The notes under the pieces are model-generated. The model worked only from the letters and a program-made list of their open reading frames with translations, was not told the origin of the DNA and searched no databases. Made by a program: the position numbers and the translations under genes. A DNA stretch of 64,000 nucleotides from Sanderia malayensis. Its lineage: Eukaryota > Cnidaria > Scyphozoa > Semaeostomeae > Pelagiidae. The stretch is taken from positions 62,001 to 126,000 of the forward strand of contig RQOL01000537.1 of assembly GCA_013076295.1 (NCBI GenBank), read 5' to 3'. Below, one piece after another: positions 11,674 through 22,817 of the stretch (position 1 is the stretch's first letter; each line of letters opens with the position of its first letter).

Positions 11674-12479
11674 CTGCAAATGCAAAGCAAAAAACTGCTT
11701 ATCTGCTTGACAGGAATTTAATATATATATTCTGCGGAGTCACGTGATGACGCACTTTCCTTGCCAAAAACAATGGATTCGACCCGAAACAATAGGTCGA
11801 ACGCCCAAAAACAATGGGCCGAAACGGCGAACCGTGTGATCACAAAGGATTTTTTGTATGTGGGTATATGGCAATGAAATTCACAATGAATGTTTAGTTT
11901 ATTAATTTAACCAGGGTAATGGATTTTGTTTTTCGATTTTCTCCCTAATTATTGAATTATTCCATTAATTATTCTGCTAATTGTGCTATCACGAAAAAAC
12001 TACGGTTTACGCTGGCGAAACTTCCAAATTCGCGTCCCGAACTCCATTTTCGAACAGAGTATTCGCTCTTCACATGACCCGTTTCGCCTTTTGCTGTAAT
12101 TTGATTGGCTCTTTCGCAACTTCACGTGAACTGTCACACGTATTTCGTTATCATGCAAATTTGCCCTCAGGTTGAACAGCAGGTACTTTTGGAGAAGACG
12201 CTTGTTTTTGTTTGCACACAAAGGATAACTGGGCGCCTTTCAAAGTGTTTTACGACCTGAATTATCTTTGCAAAGACTTGCTAATTGTTTGAGAGACCTC
12301 TGGAAAATTACAGGAAACAATTCACAACACAGGTGATAGCTTTGTTTTGTTTTTTGAGTGAGATAGTTGTAGTTTAGGTAGTAGGCGACCGCCATTGTTG
12401 CTTTGGCATGCTTGCGACGCTTAGGCCTAATGTAAACAAGCCCAAAGTTTTAATAACCAAATTATGATAAGGGGTTATC
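11674..12479. other. No gene seen
   Basis: Contains a short TA run (11720-11732) and AT-rich sequence. The open frames here have no recognisable content. Confidence 0.4.
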
Positions 12480-12946
12480 AGGCGAGCGAAGCGAGCCAAA
12501 CTGTTGCAAGAGGAGTAGACAGAGGCATGAGCGTAAGCGAATGCAGCGCACGAAGTGCGCCAACCACAGGCGAGCGCAGCGAGCTAACCCATGGTACGTT
12601 GGGTTGAAAGGGGCATGAGGGTAGGCGAATGCAGCGCACGAAGTGCGCCCTATCAATCAATGTTTCTTGATAATAGATAGACAGGCGAGCACAGCGAGCT
12701 AACCCATTGTAAGTGGGGTTGAAAGGGGCATGAGCGTGAGCGAATGCAGCGCACGAAGTGCGCCAACCACAGGCGAGCGCAGCGAGCTAACCCATTGTAA
12801 GTGGGGTTGAAAGGAGCATGAGCATGAGCGAATGCAGCGCACGAAGTGCGCCAACCACAGGCGAGCACATCGAGCTAACCCATTGTAGGTGGGGTTGAAA
12901 GGGGCATGAGCGTCAGCGAATGCAGCGCACGAAGTGCGCCAACCAC
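12480..12946. repeat. 88-bp GC-rich tandem repeat, five copies
   Basis: Copies start at 12480, 12568, 12683, 12771 and 12859; four are exactly 88 bp. The second copy's end is replaced by a short unrelated AT-rich stretch (12650-12682). Each unit contains the perfect inverted repeat GCGCACGAAGTGCGC (6-bp arms, GAA loop) and a GCGAGCGCAGCGAGC block. A partial sixth unit follows to about 12970. The array is much more GC- and CpG-rich than its surroundings. Confidence 0.9.
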
Positions 12947-13018
12947 AGCGAGCATACGCGAGCGCCCCCGGCTAGTGTTCTCATATTCTGCTTGTATCCA
13001 TTCGTATATATCACTTAC

Positions 13019-13169
13019 GGCTGAATATTCACCACTCAACTTCTTTTCCATTTGCACCAAATCATCGTCAGATAGCTTTCCTTTTCCTCCAAGATGCACC
13101 GACGTTGACCATATCTCCACAAGATTTTTGGTCTTAGAATCCTGTATGGCAAGTCTATCGATGAAGAAA
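13019..13169 (-). CDS. Isolated unrecognised exon
   Basis: On minus, a pyrimidine-rich acceptor precedes 13169 and a consensus donor GTAAGT follows 13019. The exon is 151 nt and encodes IDRLAIQDSKTKNLVEIW, then SVHLGGKGKLSDDDLVQME. Codon-like structure and good splice sites suggest a real exon, but I do not recognise the family and find no partner exon on either side. It ends about 70 bp from the 88-bp array. Confidence 0.4.
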
Positions 13170-14141
13170 CTGAAAGAAAAACAATAATCTTTAATGGGAC
13201 ACACATTGGATAAAGCAACTGCCTAAAAGTAAATATAACACATTAAAAATATGCGACAACATACGAAGTTCTTTTTACAATTTGATGATGACGATCTTTA
13301 TCACTAGTAAGAAGCAATAACTGCTTCCGGAAGCCCAGACTAGTACCATCACAAGCAAACAATGACGTCTGGAGTTGGTCCACAATGGCTGCAGATGTTC
13401 TTGCTATTATCTTGCTATATTAAGAATTATCTTGCTATTTTTGGTGAAAAAGTTCGCGACGCAAAATCTTCAGGTTGTTAGCAAAATCTCCAGATTTTAA
13501 TAAAGAAAAATTTTAAATATCCATGTTTTTAAGTTTGGGAGGTTGGCAGGTCTGCAGTCCCACTCGCCCAGTTCGAAATTGAGAATTGGGACGCGAGTGT
13601 GAGAATACGAAAACAATGTCGTTGAATGACATAACAATGCAATTTTTGTTGTCAATCAAAGTATTACGCGGGAATAAATGATGATGCCCAAAAGATTTGG
13701 CGCTCTTTTATTCATTCTTGCTTTGATCTGCTGCTTTCATGACCACATTGTTTCCTATTGAATATTGTTTCCTGTTGAAGATTATTACCGAATATTGTAA
13801 AGATTATATAGTATCACGATTGGCACAGTAACTCAAGACAGAAAAACAAAAAGAAGACAAGTGTATTTTATGCAATGGCAGAGATGAAGAAAGGAAGGTA
13901 ATATCGGCAATAATGAAGAAAGGTAACACATGGGAGGTAAGGTTCTATAAATATTTCAAAACTGCATCCATAAATCTTAATGTGAATTTATCATGCACCC
14001 TGCCGTGATAACTCGATAAAGCCCCTCTTCTCGATTAAGACGCCCCCTCAAAATCAGTCTGAAACATGGAATTTAACAAAAGCCTAATTGAATTATCACG
14101 GTAAGTGCGATTTAGCTATTTATTTCGATATTCACGGAAAA
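13170..14141. other. No gene seen
   Basis: AT-rich sequence with short open frames only. I see no conserved motif or inverted ends. Confidence 0.4.
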
Positions 14142-14338
14142 ACAATGGAACCCCGCCTAATGACCACCTCGTTAATACGGACACCTCGTTATTACAACCA
14201 CTTCTTTTGCTACGAAGAAACAGCTATACATACATAGTCTTAATCAGCCTACCAAGAAAACTCTGTTAATGCGGCCTCCAGTTATTACGGCCAATTTTCT
14301 GTGGCCCGTTAATGGCTATATTAACCAGGTTCCAGTGT
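14142..14338. mobile_element. Short MITE with pogo/mariner-like ends
   Basis: The left end reads ACAATGGAACCCCGCC. The right end, inverted, reads ACACTGGAACCTGGTTAA. The interior has repeated GTTAATACGG/GTTATTACGG motifs in both orientations, as seen in Tc/mariner-pogo MITEs. No clean target duplication is visible. Confidence 0.5.
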
Positions 14339-14406
14339 AATACAAAGTGAATTTAAATACATCGTGGGGGTCTAATTTGTAAAGGGTCATAATTATCTGA
14401 TTTCAG

Positions 14407-17400
14407 GTTATTGCTACAAGTCATAAAATGTCAAGAGAAGAAATAGCAGATATGAACCTGCCACCAGTGCAGCGTATATATGATTACTCCAATGTGACCT
14501 GTTCAGCAGTAAAAGTCTTTTCAGGGCAAACAGAGATAGTACGAGCCATATTTTCGTTAGCTGACTGCCAGGCAATGTGTGCGACAATCGAATCTGCTTC
14601 AAACAAGTTTATCTCCGTGAAAGTTTTGGGGAAGACTCATAGTTTGGATGATATTTGCGCAATGATCACCATTCATCAAATGACCAACATCAAAGATGAA
14701 GTTGAAAATGAACGAAAATGGTTTGAAGAAGTTGCTACTGCTCCAATTTCAAGTTGCATAAAGCCCAGTGAAGAGTTGAGACATTTTCAAGCGCTGCTTT
14801 GGAATTCACCAAACAACAATGTATTATTGGAACCATCTACAACAACTGAAGACATGTCATATCTCTGCTGCTCTTGATGGCTCTCTCTCCAAGTTCTGGA
14901 AGCTCTTGTTGAACCTCTGAACAAAGTATGTATTGGGAGGAAGGTTTTACTACATGGTAGCTTTCTCAATCATACCACAAAAGCAGTATACCAGAAGCTT
15001 TCTTCAAACGCAGAATTTCTGCAACCTCTGGAACGTCTCATGATAATTTTGAATGTCGGCAGAAACAAGGGTCAAACGGTCATCTCGGGAAACAATAAAG
15101 CTGGAAATCACTGGAGTATGGTGGAGCTTGACGTGACAAGTAATAAATGCACGTATTTTGATTCTCTTGGATGGTCCTCACCAGTTAACCTGACAAATGC
15201 CATCCAGCCTATTCTTCATGCTGTTGGTATGTTGAGCGGCACAAGCATTCAGTGCCCTGTGAAGATTGCTGCTGCACATAGTTCCACATGTACAGCATCC
15301 AGAATAACCTGCCATGAAAAATGCTTCATAAATTATCCTCTGCAGCAATGTGCTCGGATTTGCGGAACAGTGCCACTTAAACCTGCCAACCTCCCAAGCA
15401 AAATGCGTTGGTGCCCCCATTATATGGGAGGATGTATATCATAAAATGGCACACAGTGAGTGTCTCGCATGGTTAAGACATCCATCACGGCATGCTTGTT
15501 ACATTCGAAAAGTACTAATATCTTGGTATATAAACCAAGAAATCAATTTGAAATACCTTGGAGTAATGGAACAGGAGGTGCGTAATAATAACTTACTCAA
15601 TCATGTTTCTCGTAGCTATCTCAAAGTAGCAATCGATTCTATATTGCATACTCTTCTTAGATCATGGAAATGAAAGCCACAGCATCGTCCTGTGCAGAAA
15701 AAATCTTTTCTGACAAATCACCGAAGGTAAACAACTGGTTCAGTTCAGTGTTAAGTAAAAGTGATTAGTGTCAATTGTAAACACTTCTTGAAATAAGATA
15801 AAACTGCAACTATATCCCTCGTAGGTCCAGTCGTCAATTTATGACACTACAGAATTGAAAGAAGATGAAGAAGAGGAAAACGTTGTGAATTCTCCAGAGC
15901 TCGTGGATAATCTAATATTAACATAGAGTTGCTCTCTCGTAAAAGATGCCAAATAGAGGTATGGAAAGCTTCCGAAAAGCATTACTCAATTTGTAAATGG
16001 TTTTATTCTGCAGCTTCTTATATAGATGCTTACTTTTCTAGGAAACTTCTAGCTCCATGGTAGGAAAAAAAGCAAAAAACGAAGATACACAGAAGCTCAT
16101 TTGCAAATACTGTAGTGCACTTCTGAGCTCGAAGCACACACTATATAAACATAAAAAGAGAATGCACAGTAACAAAAAGATTGAAACAAACGACACTAAA
16201 AACAAAGCAGGAGGTGCAATCAACTGTCCAGATTGCCATTTCAGGTAGTGAAACCTTTCTCAAATTCAAGAGAGTATCTAGCTATTTGTAGTAAATATGC
16301 AATCACTGAACAATTTCTAAACTTCTTTATTCTCATTTGTAGTTTCTCAACAAGATTGGGTCTAATTGAACACCTTGTGAAGGTACATGAGAGGGATCTG
16401 CACATTGAAGAGAATAATTTTCAGAATTGGGGAGAATTTCAAACTTGGAAGAAGAAGTTGGAAAAAGATTAACGTGTGTGGTTTGTCACAAGTCGTGGAA
16501 AACGTAGCTATCACAGTTTTGAGCAATTTTGGTTCATTTGCAACCGAGAAGGCAATCCACGCTTGTGCAAAGATAGGCAGAGAGCTTTGAAGAGACAAGG
16601 TAGCAACAAAATTGGAGGACACTGCATTGCTTACATGACAACACAAAAATTTTTGGATAGCGGACAGGTATGTGTTCGGTACTGTCTTGGTCATACAGGC
16701 CATGACATAGAATTTGCTCACATATGCATACAAGACGAAGCCAGAAAAAGAATCGGTGGGAAATTAGCAAAGGGTATCAGCCTTGACAAAATTTTAGATG
16801 AGATTCGAGAAGCAAGCGAGGGTGGAATCTATTGAGAACATGTGATTGAAAGACAAGATATTTGGAACATAAAATATCAGCATAACATTGAAGTGATGGA
16901 AAAACATCGAAGTGACAGTTTAAGTATTCACTGTCGGGTAGAAGAGCTACAAACATCAGATTTCAACCCTATCCTTGTTTACAAACCTCAAGGCAAAATA
17001 TAATTTGCACTGCCAGAAAATGATTTTCTCTTGGGTATACAAACAAAGTACCAATGCAGTACACATACTTAACCAAGAAATAACAATAAAACAGGATGAA
17101 ACAGAAGTACCAATTAAGGAAGTTAGTGTTTCCAATTTCAGTTATTTGGAGGAAAGAATGATGGAGAATCAAAAGTATACAACAGGCGAAGGAGAATTAA
17201 AAGATAACCGTAGAAAGTTTTCTAAGAAAGTTGAGGAGCTTCATTGCATTGGAGAAGCAACAAACAATGTATCAGCTCTGAAAGCTTGCATTGAGCACAT
17301 GAATTCTGCTATAGCAGTTGCACATGGCCTTGCAAGCATAGATGATGGGCATTCACAGTTTGAAGTGAAAAAAAGATGTGCCTCTAATAAAAAATTTGAA

Positions 17401-17686
17401 ATCCAACATAGGTTTCAAAAGACCAAAAAACCCTAAGAAACCTGGCAGGGTTGTCACAAGGCCAACCAATAATGAAAGCCAGACTAACATGAACCAACTT
17501 GCAAAGCAAAAACCTGATATATGTGGTTTTTGCTTCAAAGAAGATGATGCTACAGGATTTGGCATTACCAAATGGACTCAATGCCCAGAGGGTAATATTT
17601 GGGCACATATGCGATGCGAGAAAGTCAAAGATGAAAAAACATATATTTGTTCAATTTGTTGTAAAAAGGACCACGTTTATTTTTAA
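14407..17686 (+). pseudogene. MULE copy A: Ulp1-like protease plus transposase remnants, DDE core deleted
   Basis: Exon 14407-15577 encodes a Ulp1-type cysteine protease: His in GNHWSMVELD, Asp in YFDSLGW, then YPLQQCARICG with the likely Gln and catalytic Cys. It has a TGA at 14875 where copy B has Arg and a frameshift near 15390. Exon 16042-16244 encodes a C2H2-type finger (CKYCSALLSSKHTLYKHKKR). The last exon, 16343-17686, keeps the region before the DDE domain (LGHTGHDIEFAH, NDFLLGIQTKYQ). It then jumps at about 17050 to the region after the SWIM finger, so all three DDE residues and the SWIM domain are gone. The C-terminus retains a PHD-like cysteine cluster (ICGFCFKEDD ... YICSICCKKD). 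Further in-frame stops lie near 16470, 16832 and 17000. It is a non-autonomous relic of the family represented intact at 47909-54424. Confidence 0.85.
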
Positions 17687-18599
17687 TAGTAGCCTAGTAT
17701 TATTTAGTGTAGACTAAGTTTTCGGAAAGTTCTTCGTGTTAATTTCAAATGTGAGCTCTCTCGACCTACATCCGGTTCCAAAGACCTGTTACAACACTTT
17801 GTCATCTATGATGTAAAGACTAAAGTCATCACCTGAAGAATCAGGTGACCAAAATGGGGATGTCTTTGGCATGCGATATTTCAGCCAATCCGAATGCTAT
17901 CCTCAAGCGAGACATACCGAATAAGAGACCATTTCATAATGTATCAGAAAAACATTATTCGGCCTACCTGGGGGCAAGGAGCTCCGAGAAAACTCGACAA
18001 CAAGAAGGTGCCCCCAAAATTAGGCCGTGAACACTGGGTCACGTAATTGCAGATGAATGGGCAAGAAAACAATAGAATGCCGTAAGTTTGAGTATTTGAC
18101 AATAAATACTGATGTTTTACTAATAAATTACAGCTGATTCATGCTAAAATATTGAGTTTTTCTATTTTTCCTGCATTTTTTAATTTCGAGTAAATTTCTG
18201 TTTACTCCCGGTGGCCTGGGGCGAGCAAAATTTTCCCACCTTTCATAATGGCTGCCATAACCATTCAATCGTGTATTGCCACACGTAAATGTAATTGTGG
18301 AGAGGACCTTGTGTCCAAGAAGTGGTAGAAACAACCGAAGACAGCTAATCCTCGAAAAATCAGTAGAGAAAAGTTTTCTTTGCAACAAAAGGTTAGCCAG
18401 AACCATTTATTGTTATTATGAAATCATTGTGTTTGTTGAGAGAATAACCAAAGTAAAAATAATATTTTTGCCACATGCCCTATACCCTGTGTGTTTGAAA
18501 AACCCTGAACATCCTATTTCCATATTTGATGCTATTGTTTATTGATTGAATTTCCATGTTGGAAAAAGGCTCTCATAAAACAGTTTATTGTATATATAG
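17687..18599. other. No gene supported
   Basis: Short open blocks near 17845-18030 could be an old exon, but I see no family motif. The rest is AT-rich. Confidence 0.35.
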
Positions 18600-19184
18600 G
18601 CAATGAATCTTCACTACTGCAATGGCTACGAAGTAGTTGTTATTTATGCCAAGCCACACAAAAATGGTGCTCTTGGTATGTCAACATTTGCCACACCTGG
18701 AGCACGTCCCTTTCTCGGTACGGGCCCATTCAATGGCAGACCGGAAGGAGGACGACTGTGCTGCCAGCTGTTTGAGCGTTTTATGAAAGGTAGATATTTT
18801 TTATAGTTCACAAAAGCGCTTTCTGTATATGATGCAAAAATTGTATAGCTATACTACTATGGATACTATTGTATATGTATATAATAAGCTAAATTTGCCA
18901 TTTCTGTTGTGATCTAACTTTGTCCTGTCATTCATTATATATTATCTACTTTTGCAGATAAGAAAGACCAAGCATCACAACCCAGCAGTAAGTCCATACA
19001 TTTCGTTCTTTAACGTACAGCTACACGGTATTTGATGTTGATGGAAAGTTTTTATGAACATTCCTTATGATTATTGTTACCATAAGCTTACCTGAGAATC
19101 TTGCAATAAGTTTATTTGTAGAGTGACTGCATTCTTACGTAATTTGTCTTGCTAACCCCTGTAACTCGCATTGTTCCCTTGCAG

Positions 19185-20208
19185 TTGAAGTTCACCAAGA
19201 ACTAGAAGAACCTGGTAGCGAAACTAATGTGAAAAGTGACTTCATTACCAAAATAATTATGGAAAAATCATATCACCTTTATTTTTATATGTTTACTACA
19301 ATTCTCACAATTGTGTTTTTTACAGTTGCAGTTCAGCAAGAAAATGAAGAAACTGGTATGGAGTATATGTGAAGAATGGCTGCATTCTTTATCTCATTTG
19401 TATTTATGGTATTACATACTTCTTCATAATTACGTTTTCTGACAGTTGAAGTTCACAAAGAAAATTAACAACCCGGTAAGAACTTTAGGTCAAGAAAGCT
19501 CTTATTTTTACTGACATTGTTTATATTTGTCTCTTAAATATTTCATATAATTATACTTTCTTACAGTTGAAATTCATCGAGAAAATGATGAACCTGGCAA
19601 GAAATTTATGCCAACAATGGCTCCATTCCTACTTACATTGTTCATATTTGTGGTCTTGGTCTGACATTTTTTATCAAAGTTATTATTTCTTGCAGTTGAA
19701 ATTTACCATGAAAATGAAGAAACTGGTAAGGAGTTATGTCAAGAATGGCTGCACTGCTAGTTATTTCGTTTATATTTTATTCTTACATATTGCATCATAT
19801 TATCTTTTGTTACACTTGCAGCTCACCAAAAAAATGAAGAATCGGGTAAGAAGCTTAGGTCAAGAATGGCTCCATTCTTACTTACTATGTTTAAATTTGT
19901 AGTCATACATATTTTATCATAATTCTGTTTTTACAGTTGAAATTCACCAAGAAAATGACAGATCTGGTAAGTAGTTTAGAATGGTGGCACTTTTACGTAA
20001 GTTGTTTATTCTTGCTGTCTTACACATAATTCTCAATATTGTGTTTCTCGCAGTTGAATTTTGCCAAGGAAATAAAGAATCTGGTAAAAGTTTATGTAGA
20101 GAGTAGCTCTGTACTTACTTACTTTCTTTATTTTACTTAGTTGGTTTACAAAATTCTCTTAACCTTCTTTTCTTACAGTTGAAGCTTACCAAAAAGGGAA
20201 AGAAACTG
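19185..20208 (+). repeat. Tandem array of nine 30-nt microexons, unit about 120 bp
   Basis: Microexons lie at 19185-19214, 19326-19355, 19446-19475, 19567-19596, 19696-19725, 19822-19845, 19937-19966, 20054-20083 and 20179-20208. Eight are 30 nt and one is 24 nt. Each is bounded by a pyrimidine-CAG acceptor and a GT or GC donor and lies in phase 1, encoding variants of V-E-I-H-Q-E-N-E-E-T. Start-to-start distance is mostly 115-130 bp. The third contains TAA; the fourth and ninth have GC donors. Confidence 0.85.
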
Positions 20209-20315
20209 GCAAGGAATGTTATATAATCAATAATCAATTGCATTGTTACCCAATTTATTTATTTTTCTATGGCCGACAGCATACAAGGATGCAATTATAC
20301 CTCCTTAATTGGAAA

Positions 20316-20359
20316 CTGCCAAACCTGCCATCCAAGCGCCCCCATGGTAGGTTTGGCAG
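20316..20359. other. 16-bp hairpin
   Basis: CTGCCAAACCTGCCAT and ATGGTAGGTTTGGCAG flank a 12-nt loop, with one G-T wobble. It lies just after the microexon array, at a possible donor site (ATG|GTAGGT). Confidence 0.7.
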
Positions 20360-21165
20360 TCTATGGTGCCTATACAAATTTAAGATAATGTACAATGAAT
20401 GTATTTATTATAGAAAACGCTCCTTCTGTTGTTATATGAATATCAACTTTTTTAGTAACTAAAAGACACAGCAAAGCTTTTAAAAAGTATATATGTTTAG
20501 AAATATACACATTTACACCATAGCTGCTTCTTTGAAGAACACATCTTTTAAAAACCATAGTCAGAGAAAAATGATAACTATATAGTGCTCATTTCTCAGA
20601 TTTTGCATGAAAGAACTTTTATCCCAATAAATAAATATATGGCTTCATACTCTTATTTTAAGGACCAAAGAAAGCAAAGAGTTTCAAGAAAGGTAGACAG
20701 GTTTTGACTTGAATGCACCAAAATTTGTCCATAGTTTCAAACTTAAAATGAACTCAAAGTATATTTTTTGATAAACAACAAATCATTTACTAACTTGAGC
20801 TGATAAGAACGTAGCTTTTCTCCTAACTATTCTTTGCATTTGTACTGGCGTAATATAAACACAGCTTGTCGTGCATGCAAATAGATTACTTTTTTGTGCT
20901 AGCAATAAATTAGATAATGATTAGAATCAGGGAATGTTAAGGGTTAGGCATGTAATATTTATCTATTTGTTGTTCTACAGCAAGTGAAAGTGAAAAGCTG
21001 TGGAAAGTGGAGCGTGTGGAGAGGATCAGGAAAAACAAGCAGGGAAAGCTGGAATTTTTAATAAAATGGCAAGACTGGGAATAGTTATTTAATTCTTGGG
21101 AGCCACAGGAACATTTATTACCTGATCTGGTGATCAATGCCATTTCTAAAATCCCAATCGAGTGA

Positions 21166-21666
21166 TTTATGTATTTACTGCAAATCCTCGAATAGGCCCT
21201 CGCGTCCGAATAAGCCCTCCCCTTGAAAGCCATGCTCATAATCATTTGCAAGGGTATTGAGCCCTGGTTTCGAGACATTGAAGTGGTTTAGTGAATGTAT
21301 TGCAAATAACAGCAAGCTTAAACCAATAACTTTATTGATTGGCTGCATCGTATAGCTTCCATTTCGCTTATCATTGAACAATGATCCAGTTGAAATTTTG
21401 TTGATGCAAGTAAGCTCCGGGGGCTTATTGGAGAATGTAGAGTGATAGCAGTTAAATTTTGTTAAAGTAAAGTTAGATTTATAACAGCTAGACTTTGAAT
21501 ATTTTACCCTAAAGGCTAGCAAATAATCACCGAAACCCTTTCAGTGTTGACTTTCTACGTGAACAAATATTGCTCTTTGCAATTAAGGTAACAAGGCTTC
21601 TATGTAGACGATTTTGTCCGACCATAAAGAATGCTAATCTGTAAGCCTTAAGGATAGGTAATATTA
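21166..21666. other. No gene; possible old MITE
   Basis: AATAAGCCCTCCCC near 21208 and GGGGGCTTATT near 21419 are roughly inverted, suggesting a decayed foldback element. No coding motif is seen. Confidence 0.3.
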
Positions 21667-21855
21667 CAGTCAATTCTGTCTAATTCTAACACCCTGGGGC
21701 AGCGTGAAAATGTTCGAATTACAAAAAGTTTGAATTATAGAGGTTTGTCTTGCAAGAGTTGGTTCATCAGTCATCTTTGAAGAACAAAGAATTTCGTTCG
21801 AATTATACAAATTTCAAATTACACGAGTTCGATTCAAGCTCTGCAGATTTGACTG
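21667..21855. mobile_element. Short Tc/mariner-like MITE
   Basis: The left end CAGTCAATTCTG and the inverted right end CAGTCAAATCTG match at 11 of 12 positions. The interior repeats TTCGAATTA motifs. A TA precedes the left end, but the right duplication is not clean. Confidence 0.5.
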
Positions 21856-22149
21856 TTTAAAGTGTAATAAAGGTCTAGCATGAAATTATCAGTGTGAGGT
21901 ATTTGTGTTGCGCTGATTTCGAAAATGCAATTATTTTTTTTCTATCTTTTCCCGTTTTTTTGCAAATTGCCCCCAAATTTGCGAATTTTGCCATTTTTTT
22001 TGCACACATTTATGACCCTGCGGATCATGTGACCAGAATAATGTGACGTAGAAACCAGAACCATGCGTTGAGCTGAGCTGAGCTCTTTTGAAATCGACTT
22101 CGGCCTAACAAAGAAGTGATTGTTAGTTGTCTTTGTTTTATGCTTAATA

Positions 22150-22224
22150 ATGCCTGAAAGGTGCATTGTTGGGGGTTGTTCCAACATAAAAGATTCAGAC
22201 AAGAATATATCCCTGCATCGTATT
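22150..22224 (+). pseudogene. THAP domain N-terminal fragment
   Basis: The ATG at 22150 starts MPERCIVGGCSN and runs to ISLHRI, the beginning of a THAP zinc finger (C-x4-C, then the conserved LHR-type region). The reading then passes into unrelated sequence rich in CGTCGT motifs (22235-22560), where a short 19-20 bp tandem repeat is visible. The remaining CH ligands are absent, so this is a truncated THAP exon. Confidence 0.6.
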
Positions 22225-22817
22225 ATGGGGGTATATGTATGACAAAAATCGTCGTACAAAACCAAACGTCGTGTTGTATTCCATATCCCGAAATGAATTG
22301 CATTCTTCAATTCATCGTATGTCGTATTCGATTTCATCGTATGTCGTAATGTGTTTTCATTGTCGTAATGAAAGAAAACCGCTGAGCGTTGAGTCGTCGT
22401 GCTGCAAGCAGCAGACCATGAAATTAATAGCATTTGACACATCGTCGTGTGAATGACAGAACATCGTGGTGTACATTTTCAATCGTCGTAATTCCACAAT
22501 CAACCGTCGTAATTCAACAATGGATTGGTGGAATTCAACAATAGATCGGCAGAATTCAACACGCATGCGTAAAAAATAAAAGCAAAGGTTAACTTATGCC
22601 AAATATATTATAATAAGCCAAAATGAGCATTCTGTGCACAATTCCTCGCATGTTTTTCATAGTCGATAGATCCCATTCCTTATTGTGAAGCATGATTCAA
22701 ATGTTGTTTCATATTTCTCTCACCTCCATCTGTCCTTATAAATGTCAAGAAAAGCAATATGTGGCTTTGCAGTGCACTTTTGTGACGAGCAATTTTAGAT
22801 TTCACAATAACTTCAAC

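Larger units (their letters stand above)
18600..21165 (+). pseudogene. Microexon-repeat and chromodomain gene, two nonsense codons
   Basis: An exon at about 18600-18789 encodes YEVVVIYAKPHKNGALG and RPFLGTGPFNGRPEGG, which I do not recognise. It ends in phase 1 and is followed by a 30-nt exon at 18958-18987, nine tandem microexons (19185-20208), a 30-nt exon at 20663-20692 (GPKKAKSFKK) and a terminal exon 20981-21165. The terminal exon is a chromodomain: LWKVERVERIRKNKQGKLEF, LIKWQDW and NSWEPQEHLL show the aromatic and WEP landmarks. A TAG at 21082-21084 lies inside it, and a TAA lies in the third microexon. All listed introns are phase 1, so the exons fit one reading frame. An exon near 20280 does not fit cleanly. 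If expressed, the protein would be a chromatin reader with an acidic decapeptide repeat; the stops suggest decay or skipping of those exons. Confidence 0.6.

Noticed and set aside
12462..12960. Open minus-strand frames across the 88-bp array
   Set aside because: Period 88 shifts frame every unit and the translation is only repeat sequence; no splice or start context.
18958..20208. CRISPR-like array of short direct repeats
   Set aside because: The repeated 30-nt segments sit between splice sites, the intervening sequence is related rather than unique, and the host is an animal.
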